Source of the DNA: Bryobacterales bacterium
GTDB taxonomy: Bacteria > Cyanobacteriota > Vampirovibrionia > Obscuribacterales > Obscuribacteraceae
NCBI GenBank assembly: GCA_903970295.1
Contig: CAJCHQ010000768.1
Span: 1 to 5,185, forward strand
Direction: 5' to 3'
DNA: 5,185 bases
In this document: positions 1 to 4,924 of the stretch, one piece after another
Layout: each line of letters begins with the position of its first letter
How positions within the stretch are numbered: position 1 is the stretch's first letter
The notes under the pieces: model-generated
Told to the model about the DNA's origin: nothing
Seen by the model: only the letters and a program-made list of their open reading frames with translations
The model's database searches: none
Made by a program: the position numbers and the translations under genes

Positions 1-481
1 TATCAGACAAGACTTCTTGCTTGTTCCAGACGTTCAAAGTCTGGTTGTAGTTTTTGGAAAAGCCGAAGTCAACGGCTCTGGAAAAAAACTGTTGGGCTCC
101 GTCAATGCGCCTGGCGGCGAGCAATTCTTGCGTGCGTGAGACACCAAGTTTGTCGCCAAATTCGGGACCAAGAACATTTTGGCCGCCATCGCCGCGCGTC
201 AACGACAAATAACCGGTGCGGTAATTTCGGCCGCGCGCAAGATAGCCGAGCAATTCTGTGTTCTCGTCGTCGGGATGGGCGGCGATATAGAGCACGCTGC
301 CCATCTGACGAAACTTTTCGAGTTGATGCTGAATCTCGGCCGGCGAATCGCGTTTCATTTCCACTCCTGAAACCGAGGCAATAGAAAAAACCGACGTCGC
401 GCACATCATTACGCAAACCAATGCGCGACGCCAGTTTCTGAAAAGTGGCGACCTTAAATTGGTAGCCACGCTTGTGCTCAC
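1..481 (-). CDS. PIG-L/LmbE-family deacetylase, exported, N-terminal 160 codons (runs off left edge)
   Basis: Reading from GTG at 481 to the left edge gives 160 codons with no stop. Residues about 17-39 form a signal peptide: Arg-rich (NWRRALV), then a hydrophobic core ending near SVSG. The PIG-L signature AAHPDDEN lies at residues 67-74. In the family the His and the second Asp bind the metal and the first Asp acts in catalysis, so H69, D71 and D72 are intact. The stretch TRGDGGQN (95-102) and the RRIDGAQQFF...DFGFS region (124-142) match the large exported PIG-L proteins as I remember them; these hydrolyse N-acetyl groups on sugars, but the substrate here is unknown. The C-terminal part, including the distal metal His, lies outside the window. 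The start is chosen because GTG 481 overlaps the upstream TGA (GTGA), which implies translational coupling. GTG 469 and the ATG pair at 409/406 are alternatives, but the ATG pair would cut the signal peptide. No strong Shine-Dalgarno site is seen. Confidence 0.9.
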   Translation of the reverse strand, partial: MSTSVATNLRSPLFRNWRRALVCVMMCATSVFSIASVSGVEMKRDSPAEIQHQLEKFRQMGSVLYIAAHPDDENTELLGYLARGRNYRTGYLSLTRGDGGQNVLGPEFGDKLGVSRTQELLAARRIDGAQQFFSRAVDFGFSKNYNQTLNVWNKQEVLSD

Positions 482-1335
482 TGCAGTTTCGAGATCAGAT
501 CTGCATTCAATTTGACGAAGCTATTGTCGTTAGCTTTCACAGCCAGTTCGCTTGATTGCTTGGCGGCGGCGATTGCCCCGGTTTTGTCACCGAGCTTGGC
601 CAAAATTTCGGCTTTCAAATACTCGATGTAATGTGCATCGTGTTCGGCAATTGCTGCATCCACCCAGGCACTGGCTTTCTTCAAATCCAGATTGTGGTTG
701 TAATAGAACTGCGCAGCCTGGAAGTACGGTTTCTTCTTTTCGTCGGAAGCCATCACTGCTTCAATCTGTGAAACCAATTTGTCAGTCAGATCTACGTTCA
801 GCTTGATCGGCACTTTTGTTTTGTCCCAAACAAGATTGAGGCTCGATGAGTCATCTGACACAGGATCGATTTGAATAGTGAAAGCTTCTACGCTTCTGTC
901 CATCGTGATTGGTGTGGCTTTGATTCGCGCAACATCAGCTTTTTCGTCGTATTTGTAAGCACCCCATTGTTCAGCGCCTTTGTTGACGATGATCGTCCAT
1001 TCGTCTTTGCCAGGAATAGTCATTAAGGCGTAGGTTCCGGCTGGAATTTCAGTGTCGTTCAATTTCACCGGAGTGCTGAAAATAATCTTTGTCGCCTGGT
1101 TTGCGCCGGTGCGCCAGACCTGACCGTAAGGAATCAGACCGCCAAAAATGTCGCGACCTTTTACGCTCGGTCGCGAGTAATCAACTTCGACGTCTGTCAA
1201 ACCAACGCGTTGCTTCAACGTGCAGGCTGGGCTTGGTGCTGGAAATTCAACTTTGGGAGCTTCAGCCGGAGCGCTCGAAGCAAATACTAATGCGCATGAA
1301 AATGCGAGAAAGAAAGGTAATGTTTTGGAATTCAT
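478..1335 (-). CDS. DUF2911 domain protein, exported, with helical C-terminal tail
   Basis: This is a 285-residue protein. Residues 1-26 are a signal peptide (MNSK, a hydrophobic core, then SSAPAEA before PKVEF), so the product is probably periplasmic. Residues about 35-180 match DUF2911, with the characteristic blocks VDYSRPSVKGRDIFGG (51-66), PYGQVWRTGAN (69-79), AGTYALMTIPGKDEW (99-113) and QWGAYKYDEKADV (123-135). The molecular function of DUF2911 is not established. Residues about 185-285 are helical and TPR-like (FYYNHNLDLKKASAWVDAA, then YLKAEILAKLGDKTGAIAAA), as in many family members. An in-frame TTG at 1380 and ATG at 1347 would lengthen it, but ATG 1335 puts the signal peptide at the very N-terminus and is preferred, although its Shine-Dalgarno site (GGACGGA) is weak. 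It is the first gene of an operon with the PIG-L deacetylase, so the two may act in the same envelope process (inference). Confidence 0.93.
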   Translation of the reverse strand: MNSKTLPFFLAFSCALVFASSAPAEAPKVEFPAPSPACTLKQRVGLTDVEVDYSRPSVKGRDIFGGLIPYGQVWRTGANQATKIIFSTPVKLNDTEIPAGTYALMTIPGKDEWTIIVNKGAEQWGAYKYDEKADVARIKATPITMDRSVEAFTIQIDPVSDDSSSLNLVWDKTKVPIKLNVDLTDKLVSQIEAVMASDEKKKPYFQAAQFYYNHNLDLKKASAWVDAAIAEHDAHYIEYLKAEILAKLGDKTGAIAAAKQSSELAVKANDNSFVKLNADLISKLQ

Positions 1336-1506
1336 AAATCCGTCCATGTGACCCGTAGAGACGCTATTTTTGCACGTCAAGGGATGTGCATAGCGCCCCG
1401 GAAGTTTAAGCCAACATTATTTTATACGAAATCCTGACATGGGGCGGCGAAACGCTTACTAGCGCCAGGTTTCGACGGTTGAGGCGGGATTGGATGCGCA
1501 GAACTC

Positions 1507-1518
1507 ACCGATATCGGT
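1507..1518. promoter_or_regulatory. Perfect 12-bp palindrome, candidate operator
   Basis: ACCGATATCGGT is its own reverse complement. It lies in the middle of the divergent intergenic region, 172 bases upstream of the DUF2911 start and 196 bases upstream of the small membrane gene start. A dyad of this length is a plausible site for a dimeric regulator. No specific regulator can be named, and a single copy could occur by chance. Confidence 0.35.
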
Positions 1519-1543
1519 AAGTTTAGGGGCGTTAACTGTTGGG

Positions 1544-1561
1544 CTTTTTCAGCAGAAAAAG
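1544..1561. repeat. Short perfect inverted repeat (7-bp arms, 4-nt loop)
   Basis: CTTTTTC and GAAAAAG flank the loop AGCA. Three G-T wobble pairs could extend the stem at its base (GGG at 1541-1543 with TTT at 1562-1564). The stem is A/T-rich and no T-run follows on either strand beyond the arms, so it does not look like an intrinsic terminator. It could be a weak hairpin in a leader transcript of either divergent gene. Confidence 0.3.
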
Positions 1562-1698
1562 TTTGCAAATTTCGGTCATTGACAACCGGAAGACTGATGG
1601 CGGTGAGGCTCAAGTCTGGTTGTTGAAAACTTCGTAAGGGCTCAACAATTGATGCCATTTGATTGCGGAAGAGCACGGTCTGAAAAGGCGCTCGCATT

Positions 1699-1705
1699 AG
1701 GGGAG
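1699..1705 (+). promoter_or_regulatory. Strong Shine-Dalgarno site for the small membrane protein
   Basis: AGGGGAG lies 8 bases before the GTG at 1714. This supports both translation of the short gene and its GTG start over the internal in-frame ATG at 1753. Confidence 0.65.
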
Positions 1706-1713
1706 CTGGATTC

Positions 1714-1947
1714 GTGCAGGCACCGGCGGTGGCTAAGCGCTATGATGAATTCATGAATAATGAATTTGTGCCGGCACTTTTTGGAGTTGTGATTTTTTCA
1801 CTGCTGTTTTATGTTGCCTGTGATTACGCACTGCTTCTTCAAGTCTGGATTGCTCACCGTTTCGGCGCGCGAGTTTCGAGGCTGCGTTGGACGCTGTGGC
1901 ACGCAGGTGCAGTTGTCGGCGCGGGCATGTTCGCAGTTAAATCCTAA
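1714..1947 (+). CDS. Small membrane protein of unknown function
   Basis: This is a 77-residue protein that I do not recognise. Residues about 18-46 are strongly hydrophobic (FVPALFGVVIFSLLFYVACD and onward) and should form a membrane helix. Residues about 59-74 (WTLWHAGAVVGAGMFAV) could form a second, weaker one. They are joined by a basic loop (HRFGARVSRLRW) that the positive-inside rule would place in the cytoplasm. The GTG start is supported by AGGGGAG 8 bases upstream. The gene stands alone on the plus strand, divergent from the DUF2911 operon and convergent with the calpain-like gene, 24 bases between the two stops. No terminator hairpin is visible in the gap, so the two transcripts may overlap. 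Without homologues in hand, a chance ORF cannot be excluded. Confidence 0.6.
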   Translation: MQAPAVAKRYDEFMNNEFVPALFGVVIFSLLFYVACDYALLLQVWIAHRFGARVSRLRWTLWHAGAVVGAGMFAVKS

Positions 1948-1971
1948 ACAAGCGCGGAAGCCGAAAAGACT

Positions 1972-3480
1972 TCAATGCTTATTTGCTGGTCGGTTTGTTT
2001 CGACCGACATGGTTGAGAAATTGTCTTTCAATTGCGCCAGCGTGATTTGCATTTCGCCATCGGGGCGATCGTGACCATGGTCGCGCGGATCTCGGACTAC
2101 GACTGATGTGACCTGGGCACCGGATGTGTTTACGCGAATAAGGCTGAAGGCGTGATCGATCAGAAAGCCCATCGGAGTTGTTGCTTGACTCGAGGCATCG
2201 GATTTTTCTTGAGCTCTTGTATCGAAGTCGACGACCCTATGGTTTTGACTAGCCTGGATTAATTGGTCGTTTAGATCTTTGAGACTCAATCTGCTCAATA
2301 GGCTGTTATCGACGGTATGGCCGGTCACTCTCGTGATGGCCGCGTCCTGCATAGGATCGAGATCGCCACTTTCTTCCGGCAACAGCATTTTGGATGAACC
2401 GTGCTCTTTAGCGAGAAGCTGGCCGTTTGCATTTTGCAAAACGTTGTTCCACAAACCCTGCATACTTGCCTTGTCAAATAAGCCTTGCTCTGCGTCAGTG
2501 AGTGGATTAACGGTGATTGTTTTTTTCGTCCCGGGGAAATCCACTTCAACCTTTCCGCCGCCAGATTGATGCATCATTTGTGGTATGTCTTGCGGACGGG
2601 CAGCAGCCAATGAAGCCAGAGCGGCTTCGAAAGTACAATTGCCGACAAAGCCAGCTCTGACCGCATCCGGAGTGACGCTTTTGACCGGGTCGGACGTGGC
2701 GAATAAATTTTGAACGTCGGCATTTTGAATCGTACGCACGAGTGCCATGTCACCCAGAAACGAGTTGCTCAAGTTGAAGTTGTGGTCATTGGCTTCGAAG
2801 TTTTTATCGGCTAGAGCCAAGTCGAGCGCAGTAATATGACCATTTTTGCTGATCGAGTCGAAATTTTTGTTGAGATTTTCGAGTTGCGTGCGATCTTGTG
2901 CTGAGATGTCATTTCTGGAAAGCGTCTTTTGCAGAGATTGTTTGGTCATACTTCCGTTGTCCGAGAATCTCTGCACATTACCTTCGGAATAGCCCCAGTG
3001 AGCCAAATTGTTCACAACGTAAAATTGATTCTCTGTAACCTTCATAGCTTGGAAGAAATCTTTGATGTTACTTGCTTTCAAGCTTTGCGTAGGGGATGAA
3101 TGGGATGTCCGGGTGGTAACGGCAATCTTGTCGAAATTGTCATAAATCGCTGAGAGGAGCGGTGCTTTTTCGCCGTTGAATTTGCCATCTTGTATAGCAG
3201 CGGCAAGCATGGGACGCGTAATCTCGCCCGTATTGTTCGTGTCGACTTCTTTGAATATGTCCAGAGCTGTTTGACTCATGTTGTTCCAATCCGGTCGTTG
3301 CCCGGAGTCAGCGCTGACCACTGCGCTTTTTTTCGCCGACTGATTGTCTGCGCTTTTCGCTTGCGCATTTATGACTCGGTGCTGCCAATCGTTCGTGTCG
3401 TGTGTCGACAGCTGCGAGTCGGCACCGCCGGCAGAGGCAATGAGTGAATCGTTTGGTCTTGTTCCTGTTCCGCCTGCCAT
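1972..3480 (-). CDS. EF-hand-like repeats plus calpain-like (peptidase C2) cysteine protease domain
   Basis: This 502-residue protein has no signal peptide. Residues 1-65 are polar and probably disordered. Residues about 68-225 hold degenerate EF-hand-like helix-loop-helix units: DTNNTGEITRPM (80-91, Met where the last acidic ligand should be), NFDKIA...LKASNIKDFF (115-143, expanded loop), FSDNGSMTKQSL (172-183) and NFDSISKNGHITALDL (206-221). Residues about 270-490 resemble calpain. VGNCTFEAALASLAA (279-293) carries the nucleophile C282, GLWNNVLQNANGQ (342-354) matches the conserved Trp helix, VTGH (385-388) follows, DHAFSL (442-447) supplies H443, and VVVRDPRDHG (460-469) is the position of the family RNPWG motif. 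There the catalytic Asn is replaced by D464, and the oxyanion Gln expected six residues before Cys is A276. Activity is therefore uncertain. Calpains cleave proteins at limited sites and classical ones are Ca2+-regulated. It is the second gene of an operon, 19 bases after the 403-residue protein. Confidence 0.82.
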   Translation of the reverse strand: MAGGTGTRPNDSLIASAGGADSQLSTHDTNDWQHRVINAQAKSADNQSAKKSAVVSADSGQRPDWNNMSQTALDIFKEVDTNNTGEITRPMLAAAIQDGKFNGEKAPLLSAIYDNFDKIAVTTRTSHSSPTQSLKASNIKDFFQAMKVTENQFYVVNNLAHWGYSEGNVQRFSDNGSMTKQSLQKTLSRNDISAQDRTQLENLNKNFDSISKNGHITALDLALADKNFEANDHNFNLSNSFLGDMALVRTIQNADVQNLFATSDPVKSVTPDAVRAGFVGNCTFEAALASLAAARPQDIPQMMHQSGGGKVEVDFPGTKKTITVNPLTDAEQGLFDKASMQGLWNNVLQNANGQLLAKEHGSSKMLLPEESGDLDPMQDAAITRVTGHTVDNSLLSRLSLKDLNDQLIQASQNHRVVDFDTRAQEKSDASSQATTPMGFLIDHAFSLIRVNTSGAQVTSVVVRDPRDHGHDRPDGEMQITLAQLKDNFSTMSVETNRPANKH

Positions 3481-3485
3481 GAAAA

Positions 3486-3490
3486 CTCCT
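3486..3490 (-). promoter_or_regulatory. Shine-Dalgarno site of the calpain-like gene
   Basis: On the minus strand, GCAGGAG with AGGAG at this position lies 5 bases before ATG 3480. It sits wholly inside the 19-base gap after the upstream TAG stop (3502-3500). This fixes the start and shows that the gene can be independently initiated from an operon transcript. Confidence 0.75.
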
Positions 3491-3499
3491 GCAAATTAA

Positions 3500-4711
3500 C
3501 TAATGAGACGCTGTTGCCGCCGCTTGAGCCGGATTAAGGTTAATGGTGTAACCACCGTGCAGGTCGTGACCGCTCGTGTCAGTCGCGGCTGGTGTCGCCT
3601 GGGGCTTGATGTCACCAGCATGGACGGGATGCAAAATGGTATGTCCAATCGCTTTCTCGACGAATTCGCTGACATTCCCGGCGACGCCTTTGAGTTTATA
3701 AGCATTGCTACCTAAGTCTTTGACAATGCCTGCCGCTGCTTTTGCTCCTCTCTCGGCTGCTGCTGCTGCTTCTGCCGCTTCGGCTGCTACCGGAGCAGCT
3801 TCCACTGCGTGAACGGCTCCGAGCATTGATTTAGCCGCTTTAAAAAGTGCGCCCCCGGCCATGCTGGCTACGGTCATTCCAGCTTTGCCAGTGTCTTCTT
3901 GAACGTGCTCTTTGGCCGCCTCGACTTTGGCGTGACCATCAGCCGTTTTATTCAAGTCTTGTTGATGCATGATTGTAGATGCGTCACCGCTGGCAGCAAC
4001 TTTGTGAACTGCTTCTCCGGTTTTGAATATTGCGTACCCGGTTCCTGTTGCGGCTGCTGCTTCGGAACTGGCTGCTGCGACCAGGAATGGTGTGATCGTT
4101 CCCCCAGTCGCAACTTCGGCAGCTGCAACGCCGACTGCTGCGACACCGATGGCAATTGCCGTCTTTGGATGTTCTTTGGCCCACTCCGCTGCTTTCACCG
4201 CTCCATGTTCCATGTTTTCCGCGGTTTTGACGAATTCTTTGCCGGTTCCTATCGCCACCTGCGCTGCCACGTCGCCAGCGTTGTGAAGCCATTGTCTGGT
4301 AGCTTTGGCGTCATGCGTGACAGTGTGCGCTGCCTGCTCAACTTTGTTTTCGACAGAGTGCGCTGCTTGACCGACTTTGGCTTCTGCTTGATGAAGCATG
4401 CTGCTTGCCCAGCTTTCTTGCGGTTTCGCGGCGTCAGCGGGCTTTGCTGCATGGTCAGAGCTATTGTTGGCACTGGTGGTTTGACCGTCCGATTTTGCTT
4501 GACCCTGCGCCTTGCTCGAGTCGACGATTTCAACTTTGCCATAGACCTGGTCGACATGGGCTTGCGCTGAAGCGTGCGTGTCAGTTGTCTTAGCAGTGCC
4601 ATTTTGGCGTTCGTTTTGGACTTCGTGCTGGGCGCCATTGTGTTGCGCGCCATCCTTGACCGCAGATTTGGAGGTTGCATCGCCTTTGTGGATAACTTCT
4701 GCACTCGCCAT
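3500..4711 (-). CDS. Alanine-rich protein with 11-residue amphipathic repeats and a Gly/Ala hydrophobic core; unknown function
   Basis: This is a 403-residue protein of no family I recognise, without a signal peptide. Residues 1-100 are polar, rich in H, Q, N, K and T, and likely disordered (short duplication GAQHNGAQHE at 21-30). Residues about 101-180 are amphipathic helix, including two 11-residue repeats (112-133). Residues about 183-229 form a long small-residue hydrophobic stretch (IAIGVAAVGVAAAEV, then ITPFLVAAASSEAAA) that could be a helical hairpin or membrane-inserting region. Residues 276-330 are again Ala-rich helix, with KVAA and EAAEAAAAAERGAKAAA blocks. The tail (365-403) is polar. 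The pattern recalls LEA/apolipoprotein-like lipid-associating helices and the glycine-zipper pore regions of some toxins, but this is resemblance of composition only. The start at ATG 4711 has GGGGA 10 bases upstream (4722-4726). It is the first gene of the operon with the calpain-like protein, so it may be its substrate, partner or carrier (inference). Confidence 0.85.
   Translation of the reverse strand: MASAEVIHKGDATSKSAVKDGAQHNGAQHEVQNERQNGTAKTTDTHASAQAHVDQVYGKVEIVDSSKAQGQAKSDGQTTSANNSSDHAAKPADAAKPQESWASSMLHQAEAKVGQAAHSVENKVEQAAHTVTHDAKATRQWLHNAGDVAAQVAIGTGKEFVKTAENMEHGAVKAAEWAKEHPKTAIAIGVAAVGVAAAEVATGGTITPFLVAAASSEAAAATGTGYAIFKTGEAVHKVAASGDASTIMHQQDLNKTADGHAKVEAAKEHVQEDTGKAGMTVASMAGGALFKAAKSMLGAVHAVEAAPVAAEAAEAAAAAERGAKAAAGIVKDLGSNAYKLKGVAGNVSEFVEKAIGHTILHPVHAGDIKPQATPAATDTSGHDLHGGYTINLNPAQAAATASH
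3756..3770. repeat. (GCT)5 trinucleotide tract inside the alanine-rich gene
   Basis: Five perfect GCT units on the plus strand read as alanine codons on the minus strand, around residues 315-319 (EAAAAAE). The tract sits in the Ala-rich C-terminal helix and is a possible site of in-frame length variation by slippage. Confidence 0.7.
4313..4378 (-). repeat. Two tandem 11-residue amphipathic repeats
   Basis: Residues 112-122 and 123-133 of the alanine-rich protein align as KVGQAAHSVEN and KVEQAAHTVTH. They agree at seven of eleven positions, with conservative changes such as S/T. The 11-residue period is typical of lipid-binding amphipathic helices (LEA proteins, apolipoproteins, perilipins). 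With only two good copies the assignment is tentative. Confidence 0.6.
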
Positions 4712-4924
4712 TTAGTAAATTTCCCCGCGTTGAGGTTGTGGCGCTGGGCTCCACTGTTGTTTGGGAAAGACTGGATTTCTACTTGGTAAAGCGGACTTGG
4801 GAACCAGGGCGGTCTACTGATGGGCATCCTACGGTTGCAATGGGGAAAATACGTTACAAAAACGTTGCAACTCGAAAAAATCGTCGAAAATAAGGTGACC
4901 CACCCAACGAGCGAGGAAATTAAA
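4712..4924. promoter_or_regulatory. Divergent control region with three GTTGCAA-type elements
   Basis: This region separates the minus-strand operon from the plus-strand secreted protein. GTTGCAA occurs at 4834-4840, the variant GTTACAA at 4853-4859, and GTTGCAA again at 4864-4870. The last two belong to ACGTTACAA/ACGTTGCAA copies exactly 11 bases apart, about one helical turn. The final copy extends to the 8-bp palindrome GTTGCAAC (4864-4871). Directly downstream are TCGAAAA repeats at 4872-4878 and 4884-4890, and A-tracts at 4858-4862, 4875-4880 and 4887-4890 that may bend the DNA. The cluster lies 55-91 bases before the plus-strand start, where a regulator could control both directions. 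No convincing -10/-35 pair was found for either gene. Confidence 0.45.

Larger units (their letters stand above)
1336..1713. other. Divergent intergenic region without a convincing gene
   Basis: These 378 bases separate the minus-strand DUF2911 gene from the plus-strand small membrane protein and must carry both promoters. The minus strand has an AT-rich TATAAAATAAT stretch (1416-1426) that could be a -10 box, but no good -35 lies 16-18 bases upstream of it. A TTGACA hexamer lies on the plus strand at 1579-1584, but the matching -10 position is GC-rich. I therefore do not call a promoter. A 12-bp palindrome and a hairpin are listed separately. The 91-codon open frame on the minus strand at 1422-1697 has no ribosome-binding site and no recognisable domain, so I treat it as non-coding. 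Confidence 0.6.

Noticed and set aside
102..416. A 104-codon Arg-rich frame on the minus strand at the left edge.
   Set aside because: It overlaps the frame that encodes the unmistakable PIG-L signature (HPDDE) and signal peptide, so it is a shadow frame.
1336..1380. N-terminal extension of the DUF2911 protein from TTG 1380 or ATG 1347.
   Set aside because: The extension would place a polar, non-signal segment before the signal peptide. ATG 1335 gives a normal exported protein.
1422..1697. A 91-codon open frame on the minus strand in the divergent region.
   Set aside because: No Shine-Dalgarno site precedes its ATG, the composition shows no domain or membrane segment, and the palindrome and hairpin lie inside it. 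A short real gene cannot be fully excluded.
1989..2008. Inverted repeat GTCGGT/ACCGAC near the 3' end of the calpain-like gene, as a possible terminator.
   Set aside because: It lies inside the coding sequence, has an 8-base loop and short arms, and no T-run follows on either strand.
3899..4570. A 223-codon cysteine-rich open frame on the plus strand.
   Set aside because: It lies antisense to the alanine-rich gene. Its Cys content follows from reading Ala codons (GCN) on the opposite strand in a shifted frame, and no ribosome-binding site or domain is seen.
4249..4827. A 192-codon Lys/Arg/Thr-rich open frame on the minus strand overlapping the alanine-rich gene.
   Set aside because: It is a frame-shifted reading of the same alanine-rich coding DNA. 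The 403-codon frame is longer, has GGGGA before its ATG and leads into the downstream gene with proper spacing.
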